Positions 38,583-48,003 of a DNA stretch of 64,000 bases are shown piece after piece; positions within the stretch are counted from its first letter, which is position 1; each line of letters begins with the position of its first letter. The notes below the pieces were generated by a model, which searched no databases, was not told where the DNA came from, and saw nothing but the letters and a program-made list of their open reading frames with translations. The stretch comes from Dyadobacter fanqingshengii (GTDB lineage: Bacteria; Bacteroidota; Bacteroidia; Cytophagales; Spirosomataceae): assembly GCF_023822005.2 (NCBI RefSeq), contig NZ_CP098806.1:4278001-4342000 (forward strand). The letters are read 5' to 3'. Both the position numbers and the translations under genes were made by a program.

Positions 38583-39965
38583 ATGAGTCAGATTTCATCT
38601 TTGGATAAAATACATTTTATATCAATTGGTGGCAGTGTAATGCACAACCTTGCCATTGCGCTGCATTTAAAGGGATTTGTAGTAACCGGCTCCGACGACG
38701 AAATATACGAGCCATCCGCAAGCCGCCTGGCTAAATACAACCTCCTTCCTGCCTTAACCGGCTGGTTTCCTGAGAAAATCACGGCTGATCTTACGGCCGT
38801 GATTTTGGGCATGCATGCGCGCCATGATAATCCGGAGCTGGCAAAAGCAAAGGAATTAGGCATTAAAGTGTATTCGTATCCGGAATATATTTTTGAACAA
38901 AGCCAGAGCAAACAGCGCGTAGTAATTGCCGGAAGTCATGGTAAAACGACCATTACTTCCATGATCCTGCACGTTTTGAACTATCATAAGCGAATTTTCA
39001 ACTATCTGGTTGGTGCGCAGATCGAAGGTTTTGATAACATGGTGAAACTTTCGGAAGAAGCACCGCTGATTGTGATCGAAGGCGATGAATATTTCACTTC
39101 ACCATTAGACCCGACGCCGAAATTCATGCATTACCAGCCGCATATTGCGTTGATCAGCGGCATTGCGTGGGACCATTTTAATGTGTTCCCCACATGGGAA
39201 TTATACGTAAAGCAATTTGAACTTTTGGCCGATTCTTTGCCAAAAGCCGGCGGGATTATCTTTGATGAAACCGACGATATGCTGGATGTGATCGGCCAGA
39301 AAGAGCGCGCTGACGTTGTCAGCACTCCTTACCACGCGCACCCTTATAAAATTGAAGATGGCAAAACGATCCTGATCACGCCTGATAACAAAGAGGTTCC
39401 TGTGCTGGTTTTTGGTAACCATAACATGAAAAATATCAGCGGTGCTTATGCCGTTTGCGAACGTCTAGGCGTTACCGACGACCAATTTTATGAAGCAATC
39501 CAAAGTTTTAAGGGCGCATCCAAACGCCTGGAACTGTTGGGCAAGACCGAAACGGTGAGCATTTACCGCGATTTTGCACACGCGCCTTCAAAAGTGGAAG
39601 CTACAACCGCCGCATTAAAAGAACAATATCCTGACCGAACATTGGTTGCATGCGCCGAGCTTCACACATTCAGCAGCCTTAATAAGGCTTTTTTAAGCCA
39701 GTATCGGAGAAAATTGAAGGCGGCCGACGTTGCAGTTGTTTACTATAACCCGCAAACGGTTGAGCACAAGCGTCTTGAACCGATTTCGGAAGAAGACATT
39801 CGCACGGCTTTCAAGCGCGACGATCTCAATGTTTTCACCGATTCCTCCCAAATGGTTAGCTTTTTAAAGTCTTTGACTTGGACAAACGCCAATTTGCTTC
39901 TGATGAGCTCAGGCACTTACGGCGACCTGGACTTGAAAGCACTGGCAACAGAATTGCTTGATTAA
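38583..39965 (+). CDS. mpl: UDP-N-acetylmuramate:L-alanyl-gamma-D-glutamyl-meso-diaminopimelate ligase
   Basis: Peptidoglycan recycling ligase that reattaches the recovered tripeptide to UDP-MurNAc. The 460-residue protein is a Mur-ligase relative: IHFISIGGSVMHNLAIALHLKG at the N-terminus, the ATP-binding P-loop GSHGKTTITSM near residue 118, VIEGDEYFTS near 161, and the C-terminal domain with YRDFAHAPSKVEATTAALKEQYP near 322. The DFAHAP segment is characteristic of Mpl compared with MurC. It follows ettA by 24 bp and precedes the LOG-family gene by 43 bp. Confidence 0.93.
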   Translation: MSQISSLDKIHFISIGGSVMHNLAIALHLKGFVVTGSDDEIYEPSASRLAKYNLLPALTGWFPEKITADLTAVILGMHARHDNPELAKAKELGIKVYSYPEYIFEQSQSKQRVVIAGSHGKTTITSMILHVLNYHKRIFNYLVGAQIEGFDNMVKLSEEAPLIVIEGDEYFTSPLDPTPKFMHYQPHIALISGIAWDHFNVFPTWELYVKQFELLADSLPKAGGIIFDETDDMLDVIGQKERADVVSTPYHAHPYKIEDGKTILITPDNKEVPVLVFGNHNMKNISGAYAVCERLGVTDDQFYEAIQSFKGASKRLELLGKTETVSIYRDFAHAPSKVEATTAALKEQYPDRTLVACAELHTFSSLNKAFLSQYRRKLKAADVAVVYYNPQTVEHKRLEPISEEDIRTAFKRDDLNVFTDSSQMVSFLKSLTWTNANLLLMSSGTYGDLDLKALATELLD

Positions 39966-40008
39966 TAGGACAATACATTAACACTACACTTTTTTCAGTT
40001 TGAATTTT

Positions 40009-40605
40009 ATGCAATCAATTGTCGTATACTGCGGTTCTAATCCGGGCAAAAAACCTGTTTACGCTGAAACCGCCTATGCATTAGGCGCAGAATTGGCGAA
40101 AAGAAACATAAGGCTGATTTATGGCGGCGGAAATATGGGCCTGATGGGCCGCGTTGCAGATGGGGCTATTGAAAATAATGGTCTGGTAACCGGAATCATT
40201 CCGAATTTCCTTGCTAAACTGGAAGTTGCCCATAAAACATTAACGGAGATCCATTTTACAGAAACCATGCACGAGCGGAAGGCTAAAATGGTTTCCCTTA
40301 CTGACGGCATTATTGCGCTTCCTGGCGGCTATGGCACTTTTGATGAATTATTTGAAATACTGACCTGGTCGCAGCTGAAAATTTTTAAAGGACCGGTTGG
40401 CTTGCTGAATGTTAACGGATTCTACGATCTGCTGCTTTTGCAACTTGATAAAATGGTGGAGGAAGGGTTTTTACATCCTGATAATCAAAAACTTTTGGTG
40501 GTGGCGGACAATGTAGTAGGCCTTTTGGAAAAAATGGAAGCATTTCGTGTTGAAAACATAGAAAATAAGCCATTGGATAAGTCGTTATATGTAGACAATA
40601 ACTAA
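40009..40605 (+). CDS. LOG family protein (TIGR00730 Rossmann-fold nucleotide hydrolase)
   Basis: A 198-residue protein with the family motifs VVYCGSNPGKKP at the start, YGGGNMGLMGRVADGA near residue 39, ERKAKM near 89 and PGGYGTFDELFE near 104, which form the active site of phosphoribohydrolases that release the base from nucleoside 5'-monophosphates. Relatives include plant LOG cytokinin-activating enzymes, but the bacterial role may be general nucleotide turnover. The ATG at 40009 is used; a TTG three codons upstream is also open. It is 17 bp before the PD40-OmpA gene. Confidence 0.9.
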   Translation: MQSIVVYCGSNPGKKPVYAETAYALGAELAKRNIRLIYGGGNMGLMGRVADGAIENNGLVTGIIPNFLAKLEVAHKTLTEIHFTETMHERKAKMVSLTDGIIALPGGYGTFDELFEILTWSQLKIFKGPVGLLNVNGFYDLLLLQLDKMVEEGFLHPDNQKLLVVADNVVGLLEKMEAFRVENIENKPLDKSLYVDNN

Positions 40606-40622
40606 CTACCCTTCCAAAAACG

Positions 40623-42194
40623 ATGCGCATTTCATTACTGGCCATGCTGTTTTGTTCCATTTCCTTTTGTGCGAGTGCGCAGCTGGAAAATCTTGGAAAA
40701 ACGGTTAACACTGAATACAATGAAATTAACCCGATCATTGCTCCTGACGGGAAAACCATTTACTTCTCAAGGGTAAGCCATCCGCAAAATACGCATGGAG
40801 CCAAAGGCAGTCAGGATATCTGGTTTTCTGAGCTTAAAAACGAGAAATGGTCGCAGGCGCGGCGGCTTCCTTCCCCACTGAACAAAGAAGATTACAACAG
40901 CCTTTATAGCATTACGCCCGATGGTAACACATTGTTAATCAAGGGATCTTACAAGAATGGCGTGTATGAAACGCGGGGATTTTCTACAAGCAAAAAAACG
41001 GCGCGCGGATGGGCCGCACCTAATAAGCTGGAAATCCCAGGCTATTCCAAGATCAGCAAAGGACAGTTTGACTGCGGATATCTTTCCAATGATGGCAAGA
41101 CATTGATTATGTCGTTCAGTGAGAAAAAGAATAGCAAGGTTGATGACATTTATGTGAGTTTTAAGGCCAAAGATGGCTCCTGGTCCAAACCGATGAACCT
41201 GGGAAACGAGATCAATTCGGAAGAATTTACCGAAACAACGCCGTTTCTCGCTCCGGACGGGGTAACATTATATTTTTCAAGCGACCGCAAAGGCGGCCAG
41301 GGAAGCAACGACATTTATTACAGCAAACGCATCGACAAAACCTGGAAGCGTTGGAGCCGGCCCGTAAACCTAGGCCCGGCCATTAATTCGGACGGTTATG
41401 ACGCCTACTACACCATTTCCGCGTTAGGCGATTATTCCTATATGGTGTCATTCAAGGGCACGGAAGGCAAGGGCGATGTGGTGCGCTACAACCTGAAACC
41501 GAAGGAAGTTCCGGGTGATACAACCGAAGCGCCAATTGCCCTTGTGCCCGTTTCTGATCCTGTGGTAATGATTAGCGGGAAGGTAATTGATTCAAAAACC
41601 GGAAAACCTGTTGAGGCGACGATCATTTATGAAAACCTGGCTGACGGTGAAGAAGTAGGAACCGCAACAACCAATCCAACAACAGGAGAATACAAGATTA
41701 TCCTTCCCTACGGTCACAAATACAGCATGCGTGCTGTTGCGCCAGATTTTATTGCAGAAGGTGAGAACATTGACCTGAGCGATTCGACTGCAACAAAAGG
41801 TTTTAAAGAAATCACCAACAAATCTTTAAAGCTGATCCCGATCGAGGAAGGTCAGATCGTACGGCTTAATAACATTTTCTTTGCAACAGGAAAATCAGCA
41901 TTGAGCAGCGAATCTTTTCCTGAGCTAAACAGGATCGCACTTTCCATGACCGAAAATAAGACGCTGACCATTGAACTAGGCGGGCATACAGACAACACCG
42001 GTAGCGCCGAATTCAACATTAAACTGTCACAGGACCGGGCCGATTCCGTCCGGGAATATCTGATCGGAAAGGGAATCGAGCCGGACCGTGTGGGCAGCAA
42101 AGGTTATGGCGAAACTGTTCCGGTTGCTAAAAATGACACGCCTGAGGGCCAGCAACAAAACCGCCGTGTTGAATTCAAGATCTTAAAGAAATAA
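40623..42194 (+). CDS. PD40 propeller and OmpA-domain envelope protein
   Basis: A 523-residue exported protein: signal peptide (MRISLLAMLFCSISFCASAQ), an N-terminal WD40-like PD40 propeller (about 30-290, with repeats such as APDGKTIYFSR and APDGVTLYFSSDRKGG), a carboxypeptidase-regulatory-like beta domain (about 315-400, ISGKVIDSKTGKPVEA) and a C-terminal OmpA domain (about 415-523) with GGHTDNTGS and LSQDRADSVREYL, which binds peptidoglycan. It probably tethers the outer membrane to the wall; related proteins are found in gliding and type IX secretion contexts but no such genes lie here. Its 3' end overlaps the next gene by 20 bp. Confidence 0.9.
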   Translation: MRISLLAMLFCSISFCASAQLENLGKTVNTEYNEINPIIAPDGKTIYFSRVSHPQNTHGAKGSQDIWFSELKNEKWSQARRLPSPLNKEDYNSLYSITPDGNTLLIKGSYKNGVYETRGFSTSKKTARGWAAPNKLEIPGYSKISKGQFDCGYLSNDGKTLIMSFSEKKNSKVDDIYVSFKAKDGSWSKPMNLGNEINSEEFTETTPFLAPDGVTLYFSSDRKGGQGSNDIYYSKRIDKTWKRWSRPVNLGPAINSDGYDAYYTISALGDYSYMVSFKGTEGKGDVVRYNLKPKEVPGDTTEAPIALVPVSDPVVMISGKVIDSKTGKPVEATIIYENLADGEEVGTATTNPTTGEYKIILPYGHKYSMRAVAPDFIAEGENIDLSDSTATKGFKEITNKSLKLIPIEEGQIVRLNNIFFATGKSALSSESFPELNRIALSMTENKTLTIELGGHTDNTGSAEFNIKLSQDRADSVREYLIGKGIEPDRVGSKGYGETVPVAKNDTPEGQQQNRRVEFKILKK

Positions 42195-43371
42195 TGACTT
42201 CTTCCGGCCTGTCAACGGGCTTCCGTCTCTTGCTTTTCAGTCCAAAAACAATGCGCAGGAAATTGAATTGTTTTATCAAAAAATGATATAGCACCAGGCA
42301 GACCAGAAACGTGGCAACCGAAAGGTAAACAAACTTCACAAGCCAGGGCAATGAACTGTTTATCAGTGGATAAGCCAGACAAATGATAACTGTTTGATGT
42401 AGAATATAAAATGGATATACTGCTTCATTGGCATACTTCAAAAAGCGGTTTGAAAATTGCAGATAAACATACGCAAAGCCAAAAATTGACAAGAGAATGC
42501 ACCATGCATTCAATGTTTTAAGCGTTTGATAAAACATAATTTCTCCGCCTTCCAGCTCCGCTCTAGGGATCCAGTAAAACACATAGAGAATAGTCGTTAA
42601 CACCAGCCAGATCGCCAGGTTAAGCTTCCTGTACTTTTTAAGCGTTTCCCAAAAACCGGTTTGTGTACACAAAACAAAGCCTGTCACGAAAAGTGTAAAA
42701 TCGTGAAAATGCTCATTCCAGTCCCTGGTGAGGTTATGTGTCGTTGGATATTGTCCCAGTAATGCTGTTCCGGCCACGTGCCAGATCACAGGAACAAGTA
42801 TCAATGTGAACGGATTACTGAAAAAACGTGCCCAGCTTGCCGTCAACGCGTTATTGCGGCGAATAAATAATAATAGCGGCAAACCAATGATCGAATAAAA
42901 GAAGATGTAAACGAGATACCAAAGGTGGTGCCAGCTGAAACTTCCGGCCGGATATGGCGTGAACTCAAAAACGGTTTTATAAAATTCGGCATAAGAATAC
43001 GTTTGCCCTTGCGTAAGGCGCTCGAAAAAGATCTGTGGCGGTACGATCACAAACATGCCGAAAACCAGCGGAATAAATATCCTGACAAATCTTTCACCTA
43101 AAAATGCCTTCGGCCCGCGGTTTCCCAGTGCAAAATACATTCCGGCGCCGGAGATCATGAATAAAAGCGACATGCGCCATTGGCTGGGAAATCGCATGGG
43201 CAATTCAATGGCGTGCGTAATGACATCATTCTTAATGTGCCATTCCCAAAAATTGAAGAACATGCCTACGTGGAAGAAGATCAGGATCGCGAACGCGATA
43301 ACGCGGAGCCAGTCGAGATCGTAGCGGCGCGCTGTTAATGAAGCTGAATGTAAGTTATCTTGATTTTTCAT
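42175..43371 (-). CDS. Acyltransferase-3-like membrane protein (OpgC/YiaH type)
   Basis: A 398-residue membrane protein with about 10 helices. The opening LDWLRVIAFAILIFFHVGMFF carries the DxLR..A...FH pattern in which His is catalytic, followed by LLFMISGAGMYFALG and ERFVRIFIPLVFGM, close to the glucan-succinylating/acetylating group. It probably modifies a surface glycan or lipid, substrate unknown. It overlaps the convergent OmpA-like gene by 20 bp and is downstream of the AraC-type regulator (108-bp gap) on the same strand. Confidence 0.88.
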   Translation of the reverse strand: MKNQDNLHSASLTARRYDLDWLRVIAFAILIFFHVGMFFNFWEWHIKNDVITHAIELPMRFPSQWRMSLLFMISGAGMYFALGNRGPKAFLGERFVRIFIPLVFGMFVIVPPQIFFERLTQGQTYSYAEFYKTVFEFTPYPAGSFSWHHLWYLVYIFFYSIIGLPLLLFIRRNNALTASWARFFSNPFTLILVPVIWHVAGTALLGQYPTTHNLTRDWNEHFHDFTLFVTGFVLCTQTGFWETLKKYRKLNLAIWLVLTTILYVFYWIPRAELEGGEIMFYQTLKTLNAWCILLSIFGFAYVYLQFSNRFLKYANEAVYPFYILHQTVIICLAYPLINSSLPWLVKFVYLSVATFLVCLVLYHFLIKQFNFLRIVFGLKSKRRKPVDRPEEVIISLRS

Positions 43372-43396
43372 GGTCGGATTGTTTTTGTTACCTGGA

Positions 43397-43404
43397 CAAA
43401 AGTA
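43397..43404 (-). promoter_or_regulatory. Possible -7 promoter element for the acyltransferase gene
   Basis: On the minus strand TACTTTTG matches the TAnnTTTG consensus exactly, 25 bp upstream of the acyltransferase ATG. No clear TTG is found at the expected -33 distance, so confidence is moderate to low. Confidence 0.4.
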
Positions 43405-43479
43405 TCCGCACCAAAAGGCGAAAAACGACCGTGATTATCAGTTAGAAGTACTTCCCGATAGATCAGAACATGCAAAGAG

Positions 43480-44646
43480 CTATTTTACAGCATTTTTTTT
43501 GAACTCGGAAGGCGTATAACCTGTGATTTTCCGGAATGATGTATTAAATGCAGATTTTGAATTATAACCTACCATTTGCGCGATTTCCTCAATTTTGATA
43601 AAGTTGCTCCCTTCATCCCGAAGCAGTTTTTGGGCCTCATTAATCCTGTAATTTGCAACAAAATCAAAAAAGCTCTGGCCCAATTCTTCATTCAGAATTT
43701 GAGACAAATGATGCGTCGAGATGCCTAACCGCTTTGCCAGAATGGGTAGTGAAAATCCAGGATCGAGAAAAGCCTTTTCACCCGCCATCACATCCTCCAA
43801 TTTTTTCAAAGTCGTGGACTGAATTTCCTGCGTTAATGATGATTTTTCATATTTCTTGGCAGCACGGACATTGTTATCCTGGAAGAAAAGCGATCTGCGG
43901 AGCACCGTAAAACTGGTTGCATAAATAATGAATGCGATAAATGCGGCGATGATGTGATCGCCCAGATCGTGCGGAAAAGAAAGCCGGACGGCCAGAAAAA
44001 TGATCACCAGGACTGTTAACTGGAGATAAATATTCCGATACCAGGACAATTGACTCTTTTCTCTGGTAAAGATGGAAAGGTTTTCTTTTTTGAACGCATT
44101 GCTCAGGAAATACAGCCCCGCCAGATTGTATATCACCATGCTAAAACCGGTAAAATCGGTAATGTGGTTTTTGAGAAAAAACATCCAGTCGCTGCCATAA
44201 CGGTTGGACACCAGCATTTCCATTTCAGGGTGGAAGGCCGAAATGTTGCAGTTGTACTTATAAGCATTGCCCTGCGGATAAATCAGGACACACATATATA
44301 AAAAATAAATTATGGCAGGCAGCAAATGCACCCAGTAACCCCTTTCAGATCTTTGTCTGACACCCGTTTTGATATACAAATAGGCCAGCGGCGCCAAAAC
44401 GAGATTGATCGGTTCTGAAAAATCGACCAGCCACAACACCTGGAACATATAATTTGTGTAACCCAACCAAACGTCCCCCAATAAAACGGACATGCCCAGA
44501 ATGAGCCCTCCCAAAAATAAATTGGGCTGCTTATCGCCTTTGGAGTGTGAAAGGAAAAAATAGGCAAGTATAAGCCCCTGAACAAACCCCAGCAGAATGA
44601 AAATGGAAAACAAGTCGGTCCGGACAGGCAGTGTTGCGGGAGTCAT
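43480..44646 (-). CDS. AraC-family regulator with multi-helix membrane sensor
   Basis: A 388-residue protein with about seven predicted transmembrane helices in the first 245 residues (LFSIFILLGFVQGLILAYFF and others) and a C-terminal AraC DNA-binding domain: LAKRLGISTHHLSQILNEELGQSFFDFVANYRINEAQKLL and the second helix-turn-helix ending GYNSKSAFNTSFRKITGYTPSEFKK. This fusion is common in Bacteroidota. The signal sensed is unknown. It lies upstream of the acyltransferase gene on the same strand and may regulate it, an inference from proximity. Confidence 0.9.
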   Translation of the reverse strand: MTPATLPVRTDLFSIFILLGFVQGLILAYFFLSHSKGDKQPNLFLGGLILGMSVLLGDVWLGYTNYMFQVLWLVDFSEPINLVLAPLAYLYIKTGVRQRSERGYWVHLLPAIIYFLYMCVLIYPQGNAYKYNCNISAFHPEMEMLVSNRYGSDWMFFLKNHITDFTGFSMVIYNLAGLYFLSNAFKKENLSIFTREKSQLSWYRNIYLQLTVLVIIFLAVRLSFPHDLGDHIIAAFIAFIIYATSFTVLRRSLFFQDNNVRAAKKYEKSSLTQEIQSTTLKKLEDVMAGEKAFLDPGFSLPILAKRLGISTHHLSQILNEELGQSFFDFVANYRINEAQKLLRDEGSNFIKIEEIAQMVGYNSKSAFNTSFRKITGYTPSEFKKNAVK

Positions 44647-44727
44647 AAAAATAGATCAGTATTCAAATATACAAAATCAAAAATGTATGTTTGTGCTTAT
44701 CCCGGCACCAAAATTTAAAGCTTATTT

Positions 44728-45021
44728 TTGAATTTCATCGCCTATTTCATCTTCCCCGAATCCCTCTCTCAGGAACACCGCATACAGGGAATTATTTCAA
44801 CGCAGGTTCAACCCAATGAACAAGGAAAGATTCAGGGCGCGCTAACGAGCTTACAAAGTTTGACTTCTATTATTGGCCCGCCTGTAATGACCAACCTGTT
44901 TTTCTTTTTTACACAGCCTTCCGCACCCATCTATTTGCCCGGAGCGCCTATGATTATGGCCGCAGTGCTTACATTACTGAGCACATTTCTGGCCAGAAGA
45001 AGCCTCAAACGCAATTTTTAA
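44728..45021 (+). pseudogene. Remnant of a TetA-like (TCR/Tet) MFS efflux gene with internal deletion
   Basis: Ninety-seven codons beginning at a TTG. The first 18 residues, NFIAYFIFPESLSQEHR and its leading Leu, match the middle of TCR/Tet transporters, where a helix and the PESL..E.R cytoplasmic loop occur. The sequence then jumps directly to IQGIISTQVQPNEQGKIQGA, the motif near the C-terminal third, and continues to a natural end (ARRSLKRNF). By family length about 180-200 residues are missing in between and the N-terminal half is absent too. No ATG is available. It is best read as a decayed gene; two or so helices could not form a transporter. Confidence 0.8.
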
Positions 45022-45026
45022 GGGAA

Positions 45027-45638
45027 CTAATAGAGTACGATCAGGAAAAGAAACACAACCAGCCAAAGCGCGCCGGTAAAATGCCAGTATCGGGTTAATA
45101 ACTTAATCCTCAACCGGTTTGGGGGATTTACACTGTAAACAAAGGAGTCGACATAAGTTCTATTCTTGACAGCTTTCTGAAAAAGCATGCTCAGATAAAT
45201 CACCCCGGCAACGATATGGACCAGGTGCAGTCCGGTAAGAAGATAGACCAGTCCGCTGGAAGTAGTGATGCCGTTGAATATGCCTGCATTCAACATTTCG
45301 GCCCAGCCACCCGCCTGTAATAAGATAAAAGTGATCCCCAGTATCAGCGTAGCACCCAAAAATACACGATAATGCAGGAAACGCTCGCTTGCAAAAGCCA
45401 GATTTGCCTCGTGGAGCGTGATACTGCTAAATAAAATGACTAATGTACTCAGCCAGAACATATCGGGAAGGACAATCATGTGCCCCGTTTCCCTATGCAT
45501 CCGGATCAGAAAGATGATGAAGATGGAAGTAAAAAGCAGTGAGCTCCCGATTACACCGAGCCAAAGCATAAAACCCAGAGGTTCTCGCCGCTTCGTAAAA
45601 GGGTTTTCCTTTAATTTGGTGGTTGGTTTGGAGCTCAT
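45027..45638 (-). CDS. Cytochrome c oxidase subunit III-like protein, orphan
   Basis: A 203-residue protein with five transmembrane helices and the haem-copper oxidase subunit III pattern: TGLHLVHIVAGVIYLSMLF near residue 135 and LTRYWHFTGALWLVVFLFLIVLY at the C-terminus. Subunits I and II are not near; the neighbours are a decayed efflux gene and ispE. It could serve an oxidase encoded elsewhere or a specialised accessory role. It is five bases beyond the remnant gene and convergent to it. Confidence 0.87.
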   Translation of the reverse strand: MSSKPTTKLKENPFTKRREPLGFMLWLGVIGSSLLFTSIFIIFLIRMHRETGHMIVLPDMFWLSTLVILFSSITLHEANLAFASERFLHYRVFLGATLILGITFILLQAGGWAEMLNAGIFNGITTSSGLVYLLTGLHLVHIVAGVIYLSMLFQKAVKNRTYVDSFVYSVNPPNRLRIKLLTRYWHFTGALWLVVFLFLIVLY

Positions 45639-45720
45639 TAACCTCTTTTCTCTAATGCTTTATAAGCGGGGAGGTGAATATAGTTACAATTTCCCGCGTT
45701 TTGTAACCTGATAATAATTT

Positions 45721-46530
45721 TTAATCCAGCAGTCCCTGCCAAACGGCAAATTCCGCAAAATGCTTCGTCAAATCCTTTTCCAGATCAAATATTCCGAATA
45801 AGGTCGAACCCGAACCGCTCATGGCAGCATAAAGTGCCCCTTGGTTATATAACGCGCCCTTGATCTCTTCTAAAAGAGGATATTTTGGAAAAAGCGTTGC
45901 TTCAAAGTCATTTTTAACTTTATATTTCCAATTCTCGATCGGCTCCTTTAAAACAGTACGCAAATCGTGCTCACTGCGTTTCGGGATAATGCCCGAATAA
46001 GCTTCTGCGGTTGAAATGTGTAAACCCGGATTAACCAAAACGATCCATTTCCCCTTCAATCTCAGATCAATGTCTTCAAACATGTCTCCTTTGTGAAAAC
46101 AATAAGCTGGCTTGTTTGGAATAAAAAAAGCGCAATCACTCCCTAATCTACGTGCGTAATCGAGCTGTTTTTCAAAAGATATTTTTAGATTAAAGAGCTG
46201 GTTTAAAGCCTTGATGGCAAATGCAGCGTCCGCAGAACCTCCTCCCAGCCCTGCGCCAATGGGTATGCTTTTCAGCAGATGGATTTTTACCGGCGGCAGC
46301 GGATAGTTTGCCGCAATCATTTGATATGCCTTTATACAAAGATTATCGGATGCGTTCCCGGGAATCCCTATGCCATCTGACTGAAACGAAAATTCTTTAT
46401 CCAGCGTAATTTCCAACGCGTCGGACCAGCCCACGGGGTAAAAACAGGACGCTATGTTATGATATCCGTCAGCCCGTTTTTCAACGATATCGAGGCCTAT
46501 ATTGATTTTTGCGTTCGGAAATACAAGCAT
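45721..46530 (-). CDS. ispE: 4-diphosphocytidyl-2-C-methyl-D-erythritol kinase
   Basis: GHMP kinase of the non-mevalonate isoprenoid pathway. The 269-residue protein begins PNAKINIGLDIVEKRADGYHNI, the family signature for substrate binding with the catalytic Lys, and has the GHMP ATP loop PIGAGLGGGSADAAF near residue 90. The C-terminal GSGSTLFGIFD is the third motif. Length is normal. It is 9 bp downstream of the M28 peptidase gene, with which it is probably co-transcribed. Confidence 0.96.
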   Translation of the reverse strand: MLVFPNAKINIGLDIVEKRADGYHNIASCFYPVGWSDALEITLDKEFSFQSDGIGIPGNASDNLCIKAYQMIAANYPLPPVKIHLLKSIPIGAGLGGGSADAAFAIKALNQLFNLKISFEKQLDYARRLGSDCAFFIPNKPAYCFHKGDMFEDIDLRLKGKWIVLVNPGLHISTAEAYSGIIPKRSEHDLRTVLKEPIENWKYKVKNDFEATLFPKYPLLEEIKGALYNQGALYAAMSGSGSTLFGIFDLEKDLTKHFAEFAVWQGLLD

Positions 46531-46539
46531 TACTTCACG

Positions 46540-48003
46540 TTATTGTTCCCACCGCCATTCCTGTCCGATCACCAATTCTTCCTTTAAGCCCTGCGAAATC
46601 AGGTAATCGCGGGTTTTAGCATCTGAAAGCTTTGAGACAGCAATGGTTTCGGTGTTTGCCAGCGCATACAAATACATAGATGCGATGCGCACAGTATTTT
46701 CAAATTGATTCTTGTTCACAAGGCTAAAATCATCGCAATCAGCATGATAGCATTGCAACACATTGGGATCCAAATGACCGGACAAGCCAGCAATGGGGAC
46801 GCCTTCGAGCATAAACGGCTGGTGATCACTATGCAATCCAGCCCGGTTTGATGATTCATTTTTGAAAGACCGGTCAACATGCTGTATGGCACTGCCCACA
46901 CCCGCGAAAAATTCATTCATTTCATCCCTTCCAAAAGCATTCACGCCTTTCGGATCATTGGTCATATCCAGGTTCATCATATAACTGACCTTATTGATCT
47001 CACCCGTTTTTTTCAATTCACTCACAAAATGCTTCGATCCCAACAGACCTTGCTCCTCGCCCATGAATAAAACGAACTGGATCGTACGCTCCGGTTTCAC
47101 TTTCAATGCTTTGAATGTTCTCGCAATGTCCATTACTGCAAAAGAACCAATGCCGTTGTCGATCGCTCCCGTAGCCAGATCCCATGAATCCAGGTGTCCT
47201 CCGATGATCACTTTTTCATCCGATTTTCCTTTGAGGGTTGCAACCACATTTCTCGCTTTAATCGGCTTGGAAATGTTGTGCATATCAATATGCGCTTCCA
47301 GTGGCCCTTCTTCTTTCAACCATTTCCGCAATTCTCCTCCACTGTCATTTGAAATACAAACTGCTGGAATCGATATGATTGCTCCCGTTACCGAAGCTGT
47401 TCCCGTAAGCAAAATCTTTCCCGGCGCACCATTTACCATAATTACGCCGCTCGCACCATACTTAATCGCCAGGGCTGTTTTTTCAGAACGATGCAGATTT
47501 TTCTTACCCGGCGCTCCCACCAGATTGATATTTGCGAGTGCTACCTTTCCTTTAATCCGTTCTTTGATCGCCTCAAAATCTTCTTCCAGCCCATTGCCCA
47601 CATCTACAATTTCGCCCTGCAGATTCGCTTCGACAGGCGAGTGCGCCAGCGAAACAACAGGAACTTCTCTGAAATTATCACTGCTGCTTGGTGCAATAGA
47701 CAAAGTTACCGTATCCCGCATCCAGGCTTCAACCTCGAATGGCTGGAATGAAACATCCGTAAATCCGTAACTCTTCAGGAGCTGAAATGCGTATTCTTCG
47801 GCTTTTTCACCATTCACACTGCCGGTTAGCCTGTGTCCGATCGTCTTTGTTGCCTCACCAAGCGTTTGATAAGCTTTGCTGTTTTTTCTTACTTCATTAT
47901 CCAGTCGGGAGAAGGGTTTTTCCCATTTTTTTTCAAGAGGACTAAATCCGGCGAACAATGCAATAAAGCCACCCATCAAAACCACATGTACATTTTTTTT
48001 CAT
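46540..48003 (-). CDS. Secreted M28-family aminopeptidase/carboxypeptidase Q-like
   Basis: A 487-residue exported peptidase with a signal peptide (MKKNVHVVLMGGFIALFAGF), a PA-like insert (about 130-250) and the M28 zinc domain. Zinc ligands are visible as H in GGHLDSWD near residue 277, D in DNGIGSFAV, E in GEEQGLLGS near 325, and H in SDHQPFMLEGVPIAG. The order H-D-E-D-H is complete, so it should be an active di-zinc aminopeptidase or related dipeptidase. The ATG at 48003 is preferred over one three codons upstream. ispE follows 9 bp later. Confidence 0.9.
   Translation of the reverse strand: MKKNVHVVLMGGFIALFAGFSPLEKKWEKPFSRLDNEVRKNSKAYQTLGEATKTIGHRLTGSVNGEKAEEYAFQLLKSYGFTDVSFQPFEVEAWMRDTVTLSIAPSSSDNFREVPVVSLAHSPVEANLQGEIVDVGNGLEEDFEAIKERIKGKVALANINLVGAPGKKNLHRSEKTALAIKYGASGVIMVNGAPGKILLTGTASVTGAIISIPAVCISNDSGGELRKWLKEEGPLEAHIDMHNISKPIKARNVVATLKGKSDEKVIIGGHLDSWDLATGAIDNGIGSFAVMDIARTFKALKVKPERTIQFVLFMGEEQGLLGSKHFVSELKKTGEINKVSYMMNLDMTNDPKGVNAFGRDEMNEFFAGVGSAIQHVDRSFKNESSNRAGLHSDHQPFMLEGVPIAGLSGHLDPNVLQCYHADCDDFSLVNKNQFENTVRIASMYLYALANTETIAVSKLSDAKTRDYLISQGLKEELVIGQEWRWEQ

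Noticed and set aside
46994..47770. Plus-strand 258-codon frame inside the M28 peptidase
   Set aside because: Antisense to zinc-ligand motifs of the peptidase; no recognised domain in the frame itself.
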